A stretch of 51,320 nt of DNA, taken from positions 1 to 51,320 of the forward strand of contig JAEZIZ010000063.1 in assembly GCA_023415915.1 (NCBI GenBank), in the 5' to 3' direction. Position numbers and translations under genes: made by a program. This stretch comes from Bacillota bacterium (GTDB lineage: Bacteria > Bacillota > Clostridia > Christensenellales > SZUA-584). Below, piece by piece: positions 16,341 through 23,949 of this stretch. How positions within the stretch are numbered: position 1 is the first letter of the stretch; every line of letters starts with the position of its first letter. The notes beneath the pieces were generated by a model. It was not told the DNA's origin. It ran no database searches and saw only the letters and a program-made list of their open reading frames with translations.

Positions 16341-16957
16341 ATGATATCCTGTAACATAACGTTTATTTTATCAAGAAGCATGTCAAAAGACGACGCAGAC
16401 AGCGCTACGAATATTACTCCTCTTATCTGGCTTTTAGTCAGCAGGAATGAAGTGTAAAGCATTAAAACGTGCGAGTTTTCCGGTATGAATTTGTGATTGT
16501 CGAGCCCGTCTGCTGAGTAGTTTAGTTCGAAAGACGTATATTCCAGCTTCGTGTCGAGAAGATTGCCGAACTCGCCTACTATCGAGTTCAGTATTATGTT
16601 GGATATCTCCTTTATAACGTCTGCGTCGAGGCTTGTAAGCCCGACGCCGGCGCCGTCCGTTTGCTCGCCCAGGCACGCTTTTACGAGTACGGTCGCTTTG
16701 TCCTGCGGGAATACGATAAGCGCGTTGCCTTGGAATTCCTTGCCGAACGCCACCGACGTTATTACGAAATTACCGGCGTCAAGCAGTCCGCCTTTTTTAA
16801 GAACGGAGGAATTTAATTCCGCTCCGTTTTTCAAGTCCACTTCGGGAACGGAAAGTATAATCTTCTGGCCTACCATTTCGGAGAGCAGGCAGGAAGACAT
16901 TCCGAGCTGTACGTTAAGTATCTCAGTAAGAGCGTCTTTTTGAAGAGGAGTAAGCAT
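16337..16957 (-). CDS. cheC: CheC-family CheY-P phosphatase
   Basis: 206 residues. The first active-site signature D-x3-E-x2-N-x22-P fits exactly: D8, E12, N15, P38. A second copy of D-x3-E-x2-N occurs at DVIKEISN in the second half, so both pseudo-symmetric CheC sites are present. CheC proteins dephosphorylate CheY-P. The gene starts right after the cheY stop (ribosome-binding site GGAGG inside cheY) and runs into the GGDEF gene. No MCP, CheA or flagellar gene is in the window, so it probably serves the adjacent CheY-like protein rather than chemotaxis proper. Confidence 0.88.
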   Translation of the reverse strand: MLTPLQKDALTEILNVQLGMSSCLLSEMVGQKIILSVPEVDLKNGAELNSSVLKKGGLLDAGNFVITSVAFGKEFQGNALIVFPQDKATVLVKACLGEQTDGAGVGLTSLDADVIKEISNIILNSIVGEFGNLLDTKLEYTSFELNYSADGLDNHKFIPENSHVLMLYTSFLLTKSQIRGVIFVALSASSFDMLLDKINVMLQDII

Positions 16958-17320
16958 CTATTTACCTCCCAAAAGCGCTATAAGGAATTTGCCGTTGTCC
17001 GCAGTCAGCGGCTTGTTAATGAAATAAAGCGCTCCGAGTTTCGCTATCTCTTCCTTTACCGCGCGTTGTATATCGGAGGACAGCACAATTATCTTGCTCA
17101 TCCGGTCCGCCTTGCGGATGCGCTCTATCATCGCTTTTCCGCCTATACCCGGCATCAGCAAATCTGTAATAACGTAATCGGGCCTTGAATTTATGTATGT
17201 CTCGTAACCTTGTTCACCGCTGCTTGCGAAAATAAGCTCTGCCTGCGGGAAGGCGTCAAGTATTACTTTTTTCGTAAAATGCTGTGCGAAAGAAGAATCG
17301 TCTACAATTAAAATTCGCAT
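16958..17320 (-). CDS. CheY-like single-domain response regulator
   Basis: A 120-residue receiver domain with no output domain. Acidic pair D7-D8 (MRILIVDDSS), phospho-acceptor D53 (DYVITDLLMPG), the switch Ser in IIVLSSD and Lys in FINKPLTADN are all in place. I start it at the ATG giving MRIL; an ATG 30 bases upstream would add a poorly conserved tail. The partner histidine kinase is not in the window. Its phosphate is presumably removed by the co-transcribed CheC. Confidence 0.9.
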   Translation of the reverse strand: MRILIVDDSSFAQHFTKKVILDAFPQAELIFASSGEQGYETYINSRPDYVITDLLMPGIGGKAMIERIRKADRMSKIIVLSSDIQRAVKEEIAKLGALYFINKPLTADNGKFLIALLGGK

Positions 17321-17514
17321 ACTATCACCACTAATAATATTGTTACACATGGATGCTTACTCAAATGCAATTATAAGAGGGTCGATAAAATTATGTACAT
17401 TTTTTATAAACACATTGGATATATATGAAACCGGTAATTTATCCAAAAAACATTGTTTTTATGCATGTTTTGCCATGAAGCTATAAATATGCTATATACA
17501 CGTATAAAATGTGC

Positions 17515-17694
17515 TATAATAAAGGCGATTAAAGACTTCAGCCGGCCAAGGCGGATGAGCAAGAGCTTTGCCGTTAAGATAAAAATTTAAAGCTTTTTAT
17601 TAATATTTTGATCGATTGCATTGGCAATAAAAGTTACTGCTTTTATGTGTAAAGCAGTCGTGTTTTTTATTTCATTGATAAGCGGGGTGAAGTG
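17515..17694 (+). promoter_or_regulatory. Leader of the FIST operon with competing hairpins (attenuator or riboswitch candidate)
   Basis: TATAAT at 17515-17520 is a perfect -10 box; the -35 region is poor. A structured stretch at 17524-17577 contains CGGC/GCCG and AGC-AAGA-GCT pairings. Then ATAAAAG (17627-17633) can pair with CTTTTAT (17640-17646), or ACTGCTTT (17636-17643) can pair with AAAGCAGT (17651-17658) followed by six T at 17663-17668. The two hairpins exclude each other, the usual antiterminator/terminator pattern. I could not match the upper part to a known aptamer, including c-di-GMP types. Confidence 0.5.
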
Positions 17695-18855
17695 ATGTTT
17701 ACGGTAGGCATAGGGCAAAGCGAAGATCCGTTGGCAAGCGCAGCCGTATCGGATGTAATAGACCAGGTGAAAAAAGCCTTGGGCGACGTAAAACCGCAGG
17801 CCGGTTTGCTTTTCTGCTCGCTCGATTTTGATCATGCGTATATACTTTCAAACATCAGAGAAGCGTTTCCCGGAATACAGATAGCGGGATGTACAACGGA
17901 CGGCGAGTTATCCTCAGTATACGGCTTTACAGAAGACTCGGTAGTATTGATGGCATTCGCTTCGGATACCGCCGAGATAAGCGCGGGAGCTGGAAAGGAA
18001 ATGAGCCGCAACGGTAAAAGCGCAGGCCGCAGCGCAGCGCGGAGCGCTCTAGAAAGCCTTAGCAGATGCGCCGGTGAGGAACGCTTCGCGGTAATACTAT
18101 CCGACCCGCTTAACGCCGGCGTTTCGGACGTAAGCTCGGGGATGGAGGAAGCGCTGGGCGAAAGCTTTCCGCTTATAGGCGCGGCTTCGGCAGCGCATTC
18201 AAAGCTTAAGACCACATACCAGTTCTTCAACGACGAGGTACTGACGGACAGCGTCGTGCTGCTGCTGTTCGCGGGCGCTGTGGAGTACTCGTTCGGCGTA
18301 CTTGGAGGGCACGCCCCAATGGGCGAAAAAGAGAGGATAACATCTTCGAAAAAGAACGTGATATACCGTATTGGGGGCAAACCGGCGCTCGATTATTTTC
18401 GAAGATATATAGGCGATAAACACAGCTTGTTCCTTAACTATTGCCTTGCGATATACGAGGAAGGCCGCGAGAGCTTTTATGTGAGGAGCGCCCCCTTCAG
18501 CGACGAGCAGACGGGCAGCGTAACGCTCAACGGCGTTGTGGAAAAAGGGGCGATGGTGCAGATAGGAACGGCGGATAGAAACAGCTGCGAAGATTCCTGC
18601 GCGAAATCGATACGCGCGGCCATCGAGAGCTATCTCGGAGGGAAGCCTAGCGCGGCGCTGTTCTTCTCCTGCGCAGGGCGAAAGATGATAATGGGGCGGC
18701 AAGTCGTAAAAGAAACGGAAACAGCGAAGCGGATGCTGGATAATATCCCGTTTTGCGGATTCTATTCGTACGGCGAGTTTTGCCCTTTGGAAAGAGACGG
18801 CAAACCGTTGTTTCACGGTACAACATTCGTAACATTGCTTATAGGAGGTCGTTGA
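17695..18855 (+). CDS. FIST-domain sensory protein
   Basis: 386 residues, covering FIST-N (about 25-215; LLFCSLDFDHAYILSNIREAFPGIQIAGCTTDGELSS) and FIST-C (about 220-380; ALDYFRRYIG and the end FFSCAGRKMIMG then FCGFYSYGEFCPL). FIST domains are predicted to bind small ligands such as amino acids and typically feed kinases, methyl-accepting proteins or cyclases. The ATG follows GGGGTGA. A GGDEF gene starts 10 bp after its stop, so input and c-di-GMP output are split over two genes. Confidence 0.9.
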   Translation: MFTVGIGQSEDPLASAAVSDVIDQVKKALGDVKPQAGLLFCSLDFDHAYILSNIREAFPGIQIAGCTTDGELSSVYGFTEDSVVLMAFASDTAEISAGAGKEMSRNGKSAGRSAARSALESLSRCAGEERFAVILSDPLNAGVSDVSSGMEEALGESFPLIGAASAAHSKLKTTYQFFNDEVLTDSVVLLLFAGAVEYSFGVLGGHAPMGEKERITSSKKNVIYRIGGKPALDYFRRYIGDKHSLFLNYCLAIYEEGRESFYVRSAPFSDEQTGSVTLNGVVEKGAMVQIGTADRNSCEDSCAKSIRAAIESYLGGKPSAALFFSCAGRKMIMGRQVVKETETAKRMLDNIPFCGFYSYGEFCPLERDGKPLFHGTTFVTLLIGGR

Positions 18856-18865
18856 CGGCTGTAAA

Positions 18866-19573
18866 ATGGACACATCAGAGTACGAAAGACGCATAGCCGA
18901 GCTGGAACGGGAAAACCGCATATTGAAACAAAAGCTGGCAAGAGCCGAAGACAACAGGTCAATATTGGAAGAAGCGCTGGAGACGCATTCAAACGCGCTG
19001 AAGGTGAGAAACTCGGAGCTTGAACGGTCAAGGGAACTGATACGGGAATCTGAGGCGCGGTACCGCAACCTCGCGCACCATGATATATTGACCGGGCTTA
19101 AGAACAGAATATTTTTGTATGAGCAGATGGAGCAGATGCTGGCGGAAGACAGGCGAAAAAATGCAGGCGGAGCGCTTATATATGCCGACCTTGACGACTT
19201 CAAACCCATAAACGACAAATTTGGGCATGAAGCGGGCGACACGGTGCTTAAGGAAACTGCCAAGCGGCTTCTTTCCTGCGTCAGTAAAGACGATATCGTT
19301 GCGCGTATAGGCGGCGACGAATTCGCGATACTGATACCCGGCATCAGCGATTATTCCGAGCTCACGCTCATAGCTGAACGCATCATCTTCGTTATGAAAA
19401 GATCTATCGTACTGAAAGGAAGATATTATAAGATAGGCATCAGCATAGGCATAAGCGTTTACCCGGCCGACGGCGACGACCCGGAAAAGCTACTTCAGAA
19501 AGCAGACCTTGCGATGTACAGCGTAAAGAAAAGCAAATCGGGCGGCTATTGCTTTTACAGCGATAAAGCGTAA
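18866..19573 (+). CDS. GGDEF diguanylate cyclase with coiled-coil N-terminus
   Basis: 235 residues. The N-terminal 60 residues form a strongly predicted coiled coil (YERRIAELERENRILKQKLA onward) and pass directly into a GGDEF domain with an intact GGDEF motif (ARIGGDEFAILIP). The position of the RxxD inhibitory site reads SKDD, so product inhibition is likely lost, unlike in the PAS-GGDEF protein nearby. No sensory domain of its own; the FIST protein upstream is the likely input. AGGAGG lies 20 bases before the ATG, further than ideal. Confidence 0.9.
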   Translation: MDTSEYERRIAELERENRILKQKLARAEDNRSILEEALETHSNALKVRNSELERSRELIRESEARYRNLAHHDILTGLKNRIFLYEQMEQMLAEDRRKNAGGALIYADLDDFKPINDKFGHEAGDTVLKETAKRLLSCVSKDDIVARIGGDEFAILIPGISDYSELTLIAERIIFVMKRSIVLKGRYYKIGISIGISVYPADGDDPEKLLQKADLAMYSVKKSKSGGYCFYSDKA

Positions 19574-19682
19574 ATACTCAATCAACCGGGTGTATAGCCA
19601 TATTTTTGATGCGGTCGCCGACTTCCCTAGAGGGTCGCCTGGCAGCGCTTCATCGTATACTAGGTTGCGGCATTCAGCTAAG

Positions 19683-19706
19683 AACGCCATACATATGGCG
19701 TTTTTT
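19683..19706 (+). terminator. Terminator after the FIST-GGDEF operon
   Basis: AACGCCAT, loop ACAT, ATGGCGTT and TTTTTT: 8-bp perfect arms with a T run, 110 bp after the GGDEF stop on the same strand. Confidence 0.75.
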
Positions 19707-20125
19707 AACGCTTCATGCACTTGGGGTCCCTTCAGTCAATAATATAATATAAGAAAGGAACTGTGACGAGCACAGCCCTTTTGTATATGGTGCGGTCGCC
19801 GACTTCCTTTCAGGCCGTCTCGCCCTCCTTCATCATCCTCTGTTCGCAATGGGGCTCGTGCTTCACAACGTTCGCTCTCGCCCTATGCTCACAGAACCTA
19901 CGGTTCGCTTCATCGCCCGCTGGGCGCGCTCACCTCCGGTTCCACTGGCGCGCGCTGCTCGCTTCAAGTCCCTTCAGTCACAATAATATACAAAAGGGAC
20001 TGTGACAAGCACAGCCCCTTTTGTATATGGTGCGGTCGATGGGACTTCCCTCCGGGCCGTCTCGCCCTCCTTCATCTGCCACAGGCAGCGGAGGGCTCGC
20101 TTCAAGTCCCATACTATCACAACAT

Positions 20126-20166
20126 TATAAGAAAGGAACTATGACAAGCATAGTCCCTTTCTTATA
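20126..20166 (-). terminator. Terminator of tRNA-Leu
   Basis: On the minus strand the 18-base arm TATAAGAAAGGGACTATG pairs with a copy of its complement across a five-base loop (CTTGT), ending in a TTCTTATA tail. It begins immediately after the CCA of tRNA-Leu. Confidence 0.8.
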
Positions 20167-20250
20167 TGGTGCGGTCGATGGGACTTGAACCCATACGGTA
20201 TTACCATACGCCCCTCAAACGTACGCGTCTGCCAGTTCCGCCACGACCGC
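20167..20250 (-). tRNA. tRNA-Leu (anticodon GAG)
   Basis: On the minus strand the sequence starts GCGGTCGTGGCGGAACTGGC and ends TTCAAGTCCCATCGACCGCACCA-type, with CCA encoded. The acceptor arm GCGGTCG/CGACCGC is perfect. The anticodon stem TACGT/GCGTA encloses loop TTGAGGG, giving GAG. The long variable arm expected for a class II tRNA is present (TGGTAATACC). 84 nt. Confidence 0.97.
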
Positions 20251-20279
20251 ATGTATGATTTTTACGTGACGCAAATGTA

Positions 20280-20307
20280 ATTATAACATTGTATCGTTAA
20301 AAGTCAA
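20280..20307 (-). promoter_or_regulatory. Promoter of tRNA-Leu
   Basis: On the minus strand TTGACT, a 16-bp spacer and TATAAT, placing the start about 20 bases before the mature tRNA. Confidence 0.75.
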
Positions 20308-20324
20308 GAATGCAAATAATAGAT

Positions 20325-20522
20325 ATAATAAAAATGCAAACGCCTGAATGCAAGACGGTAAAGGCTTATATTATGTTGCATTGAACCGCAATGCCTTTTT
20401 TATATTGCGCTTATAAAGCCTGCGCTGATTGCATAACAGTTGCTTTTCATATATAATGATTCAGACTATGCTGCGGGAAAATAAAAAAGCGGATAAACAC
20501 TTTATCAGAAAAAGGAAGCATC
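20325..20522 (+). promoter_or_regulatory. Leader of the MFS gene with internal terminator
   Basis: TATAAT at 20325-20330 (weak -35) begins a leader of nearly 190 nt. A first hairpin may form through GCCT/AGGC (20342-20364). Then GCATTG (20378-20383) pairs with CAATGC (20389-20394) and is followed by a T run. A terminator in front of a transporter gene suggests premature-termination control. I do not recognise an aptamer. It could instead be a small RNA of about 70 nt. Confidence 0.4.
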
Positions 20523-21683
20523 ATGAACATACGGCATAAGCTCATTATACCCGCCGCGTATACTATAATAGGTATGTGCGGCTTCTATCTCTCAATGTAC
20601 CAGATCTCGCTGCTCAGCATATCGCAGACGCTTAAGCTATCCAGCTTTATGATGGGCGCGATAGTTGCGCTGCAGTTTGCTGGGCTCTGCCTGCCTCCGC
20701 TGTTTTTGGGTACGTTGTGCGAGAAGATAGGGCGGCGGGGCGTTGTAATGATATCTATGCCGCTTATAATATTCGGTACTTTTCTTGTCAGCATGACGCA
20801 AGGGCTTGCCTTTTTCATAATCGGTATAGTGTTTATTGGAGCAGGATTCAGCGTTACCGAAGGTACGCTGACGGCAACGCTGGGCGTGGAATTCAGCGAG
20901 CATTCGACATTGCACCTTGGCATGTCGCAAGCAGCGTTCAGCCTTGGCGCAGTCATTTCTCCGTTTTTATGCCAGACGCTCATGGACGCAGGCTGGAAAT
21001 ACAACGCGCTGTTCGGTATGGTTTCCGCTATATTTTTCGTGCTGTTTATGCTTTTTATTGCAACGAAACAGCTAAAAGACGTAAAGGGTGTAAAAGAAGC
21101 GGGCACGGGCGCAGCACTTAAGTTTTTCAAACACGGGGTTTTCGTTTTTATGTCGGTGGCTATAGCGATGTATGTGGCCACCGAAGAGCTGGTATCGTTC
21201 TTTACCGACAGCTTTTTCAAGCTTACGCTCAACGCGCCCGAATTCAGCGCGTTGTCTTTAAGCCTCTTCTGGGCGGGCATGATACCTACAAGGATGCTGC
21301 TCGGCGTTATTAAACACAGGCATAAGGAAGTAATAATAGGCTGCGCAGCCGGAATAGCGGTTTGTATTGGCGTTGCGCTGCTCGTTCCTGCAATGCCCAT
21401 TAAAACGGCCGCTTTTTGCGCGCTGGGAGCGTTCTGCGGGCCGTGCTGGCCGCTTATTATGGACATGGCGGCTAAAAGGTACCCGCAAAGCGCAGGCACT
21501 GTATCCAACGTTATGATATCCGTAGGAGGAATTGGCGGCGCCGTAATGCCGATAGTCGCCGGAGCGTTTATAACCGGCGCGGATTTTATGCCTGTGTTTT
21601 TAGTGGCTATGGCTTGCGCCGCCACAATGGCAGGAATGCTTTTCCTTACAAGGCGGGAGCGCGACGCTCAACAAAACACTTGA
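20523..21683 (+). CDS. Major facilitator superfamily transporter
   Basis: 386 residues with about twelve hydrophobic helices. The loop between TM2 and TM3, GTLCEKIGRRGVV, is the MFS motif A. The sequence resembles the small FucP-like/sugar or drug transporters of Firmicutes; the substrate cannot be told. It is monocistronic between two tRNA genes, with its own leader. The ATG follows GGAAG. Possible relations to the catabolic island 600 bp downstream are only positional. Confidence 0.82.
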   Translation: MNIRHKLIIPAAYTIIGMCGFYLSMYQISLLSISQTLKLSSFMMGAIVALQFAGLCLPPLFLGTLCEKIGRRGVVMISMPLIIFGTFLVSMTQGLAFFIIGIVFIGAGFSVTEGTLTATLGVEFSEHSTLHLGMSQAAFSLGAVISPFLCQTLMDAGWKYNALFGMVSAIFFVLFMLFIATKQLKDVKGVKEAGTGAALKFFKHGVFVFMSVAIAMYVATEELVSFFTDSFFKLTLNAPEFSALSLSLFWAGMIPTRMLLGVIKHRHKEVIIGCAAGIAVCIGVALLVPAMPIKTAAFCALGAFCGPCWPLIMDMAAKRYPQSAGTVSNVMISVGGIGGAVMPIVAGAFITGADFMPVFLVAMACAATMAGMLFLTRRERDAQQNT

Positions 21684-21742
21684 AATCGCAATGGCGATAC
21701 ATTATAATAACACTCGCAGTGTCTTTGAAAAGGCGCTGATAT

Positions 21743-21818
21743 GCCGCTATAGCTCAGCAGGTAGAGCACATCCATGGTAAGGATGGGGTCAACGGTTCGA
21801 ATCCGTTTAGCGGCTCCA
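21743..21818 (+). tRNA. tRNA-Thr (anticodon GGT)
   Basis: 76 nt starting GCCGCTATAGCTCAGCAGG and ending TAGCGGCTCCA with CCA encoded. Acceptor arm GCCGCTA/TAGCGGC. Anticodon stem CATCC/GGATG with loop ATGGTAA gives GGT. T arm ACGG-TTCGAAT-CCGT. It lies just upstream of the catabolic island, so it is a plausible integration site, but I found no second copy of its 3' end in the window. Confidence 0.97.
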
Positions 21819-21819
21819 G

Positions 21820-21855
21820 AGTCCGCTGGGTAAGGTAGCCTTGCGGACTTTTTGC
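21820..21855 (+). terminator. Terminator of tRNA-Thr
   Basis: AGTCCGC (21820-21826) and GCGGACT (21843-21849) with TTTTTGCTTTTT behind, directly after the tRNA CCA. Confidence 0.75.
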
Positions 21856-22328
21856 TTTTTGTGGAATAAGGATTTAGAAGAAGTAAGACTTTATATTACG
21901 GTAACAGTAAAAAACAACAAGAAAGAGCTTAAATCTTTATTGCCAACATGCCTACTATATAATCAAATTTAGTATTCATACAAAGACCTTTCGTGAGTTT
22001 TCCTGCCAATCAGCTACACAACATATCTAAAAATCTCCGGCAAGACTAAAGTAAGGGTATTATGCATATAAGCACGTGCTAACGCGAACCGCAATGTGAA
22101 GCAAAAAGCCAAATTTTCGAAGAAGATACACTATCAAATGATAACGATATTAAAAGATATCTTCAATATTAAAAATATTTTATACAATAAACAATATTAA
22201 AAGATAAAACAACTTGTAAATAATCAGGTACAATGATATTATTATTAATAAACAAAAGAAGCATAAAGAAATAGTATCAACCGCCAGGGGCAGGCGGAGT
22301 GAAAACGACAAGAAAGAAGGAAGATTTT
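21856..22328. other. AT-rich gap before the catabolic island
   Basis: No credible gene on either strand. Notable items: the word AAATGATAAC at 22136-22145, shared with the second intergenic gap of the island. Three copies of ATATTAAAA(G/A)ATA at 22147, 22166 and 22194. A good promoter at 22214. Base composition is visibly more AT-rich than in the ribosomal region. Confidence 0.6.
22214..22242 (+). promoter_or_regulatory. Promoter of the first island operon
   Basis: TTGTAA (22214-22219), 17-bp spacer, TATTAT (22237-22242). The three ATATTAAAA repeats lie within 70 bp upstream and the AAATGATAAC word just before them, positions suited to a regulator such as the DeoR protein encoded at 25054. 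Confidence 0.55.
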
Positions 22329-23876
22329 GTGAAGGATGTTGTGCTCCTATCTGTTGATTTAGGGACAAGTTTCATTAAAACAGCGGCGTACGATGTTCAG
22401 GGGCGTTGCTTGGCGCAGTCCATCGAACCAACACGGGATGAAAGGCCGGAACCTGGCGTGTTTATACAGCGTGGTGACGACTTGTTTAATGCGGTATTAA
22501 ACTGCATGCGCAACACGGTAAAGCAGTTGGGCAACCGTGCAACCGAGGTCGAGGCAATCGCTTTCACGGGGCAGATGGCGGGCTTTATGGGCGTCGACGA
22601 ACAATGGAATGACATAACCACCTGGTCGTGCTCGCTTGACGGCCGATATGCTCCCTACGCGGATCGGCAGAAAGAACGGCTTGCAAAGCAATTTTTAGAG
22701 ATAAGCGGTACCAACGCGCCGCAGATGTGCAGCAAATATGAATGGTTTAAAGAGGAGTTTTCGGAGGAATCAAGCCGTATCGCTAAATATGTAATGATCA
22801 GCGGCTATATAATCGGCCGCCTCAGTGGAATTTCTGTGGAAGATGCACCCATAGACGGGTCTTTCATTGCCTGGACCGGATTTGCAGATATGAAGCACCG
22901 CCGGTGGTCGCCGGAGATTTGTGAGGCGATCGGTATTGACATGCGTTGTCTGCCTCGAATCGTTTCTTCAAACGAAATTTGTGGTTACCTGCTTCCGGAG
23001 ATGGCAAGCATTACTGGCCTTCGCTCGGGGATTCCGTTAATATCCGGTGCAGGCGATAAGGTGTCGAGCTGTGTGGGCATCGGTATATTGCGGCAGGGAG
23101 ATATGGTATTTGAAGCTTCCTCGTATGCCGGCTTAAGCTGTATGGTGCAGGATTTTCGCCCGGACTACCAGAAACGCTTTTATGATATCATAGGCGGAGC
23201 AACGGAAGGCAGCTTGTATATTCATAAATATATTCAGGGGTCCGGAATTACACTGGATTGGTTTGTCGAGAGTTTTGTGCTTAATGACAACGGAGACAAG
23301 GGTGCTGCTTTCCGGGAAATCGAGGAAATGGCAGCGGGCTTGCGGCCGGGCAGCGATGGGTTATTTGCCTTGGGGCAGCTGGGGGGCAGTGCGATTCCGT
23401 TTGACAGCGCGGTAAAAGGCTTGTGGATCGGACACACCTGGAATCATCGTAAGCAACATTTTTATCGCTCACTGCTGGAGAGCTTTGCATATGATCTGGC
23501 GGTAACGCTGGAACGTGTGACTCAGAATTATCCGGAATATCCATGGGACGAGATTAAGATTATCGGCGGAGGAGCACGCTCAAAACTCTGGAATCAAATA
23601 TTGGCCGATGTTACCGGGCGGCGCTTCTTATGTATGGACAGAAATGACGCAAGCCTTTGGGGCGCGGCGATATTGGCCGGAAATGCGATAGGCGTTTTTG
23701 ACGATATCCTATCGACTGCATCCCGGGATCTGAAAATACGGCAGGTTTTTGAGCCGGACCCGAAAGCCCATGCGTGTTATGCACCGTTTATTGAGCTATA
23801 TAAAAGATTCATCGATGAATTCCATGATTCTTTTGTACGGCTTAACGGCGCTGTAAAAGACTCATCGGTATTATAG
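22329..23876 (+). CDS. FGGY-family carbohydrate kinase A
   Basis: 515 residues with both FGGY domains. The N-terminal phosphate-1 motif is LLSVDLGTSFIKTAAYD. The sugar-binding region has AFTGQMAGFMGVDE and the conserved substrate Asp in SCSLDGRY or SFIAWTGF. The ATP adenosine motif is IKIIGGGARSKLWNQILADVTGR. Members phosphorylate xylulose, ribulose, fuculose, glycerol and the like. It is only distantly like kinase B of this island, so the two probably act on different substrates. GTG start chosen because GAAGGAAG lies 5-6 bases upstream; a GTG 30 bases earlier is the alternative. First gene of the island. Confidence 0.88.
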   Translation: MKDVVLLSVDLGTSFIKTAAYDVQGRCLAQSIEPTRDERPEPGVFIQRGDDLFNAVLNCMRNTVKQLGNRATEVEAIAFTGQMAGFMGVDEQWNDITTWSCSLDGRYAPYADRQKERLAKQFLEISGTNAPQMCSKYEWFKEEFSEESSRIAKYVMISGYIIGRLSGISVEDAPIDGSFIAWTGFADMKHRRWSPEICEAIGIDMRCLPRIVSSNEICGYLLPEMASITGLRSGIPLISGAGDKVSSCVGIGILRQGDMVFEASSYAGLSCMVQDFRPDYQKRFYDIIGGATEGSLYIHKYIQGSGITLDWFVESFVLNDNGDKGAAFREIEEMAAGLRPGSDGLFALGQLGGSAIPFDSAVKGLWIGHTWNHRKQHFYRSLLESFAYDLAVTLERVTQNYPEYPWDEIKIIGGGARSKLWNQILADVTGRRFLCMDRNDASLWGAAILAGNAIGVFDDILSTASRDLKIRQVFEPDPKAHACYAPFIELYKRFIDEFHDSFVRLNGAVKDSSVL

Positions 23877-23949
23877 CGGGTGCGTTAAAAAACGCGCTCA
23901 GCACAAGCAACGCAATTGTGTTACAATTTGAAGATAATGGAGGCTAAAT

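Larger units (their letters stand above)
19607..20166 (-). repeat. Tandem array of tRNA-Leu 3'-end copies, fold-back inserts and terminators
   Basis: Read on the + strand, TGCGGTCG followed by (AT/CC)G-GACTT occurs at 19608, 19790 and 20030 and once more in tRNA-Leu itself at 20170. The 20030 copy matches 20 bases of the tRNA 3' end including CCA. The 19790 and 20030 copies and the tRNA each have a minus-strand terminator on their CCA side (19754-19781, 19988-20026, 20126-20166; the last two have 17- and 18-bp arms). Between copies lie inserts that begin GGACTTCC, contain GCCCTCC, and end GCTTCAAGTCCC. The third can fold back on itself through ATGGGACTT/AAGTCCCAT, GCCCTCC/GGAGGGC and CTGCC/GGCAG. 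No credible gene lies here. Confidence 0.7.

Noticed and set aside
17524..17577. c-di-GMP-I or -II riboswitch before the FIST operon
   Set aside because: The conserved GEMM core words and GAAA tetraloop receptor are absent on both strands, so I leave the class open.
19763..20005. 80-codon open frame in the tRNA-Leu array
   Set aside because: It lies across repeated fold-back DNA; the open frame is a by-product of the repeat composition.
19607..20166. CRISPR array
   Set aside because: Repeats are few, differ in length, derive from a tRNA 3' end, and have no cas genes nearby.
20585..21625. Minus-strand open frame of 346 codons across the MFS gene
   Set aside because: The plus-strand protein shows clear membrane helices and MFS motif A; the reverse frame has no features.
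21743..21818. tRNA-Thr as attachment site of the catabolic island
   Set aside because: No integrase and no repeated tRNA 3' end was found at the other side of the island.
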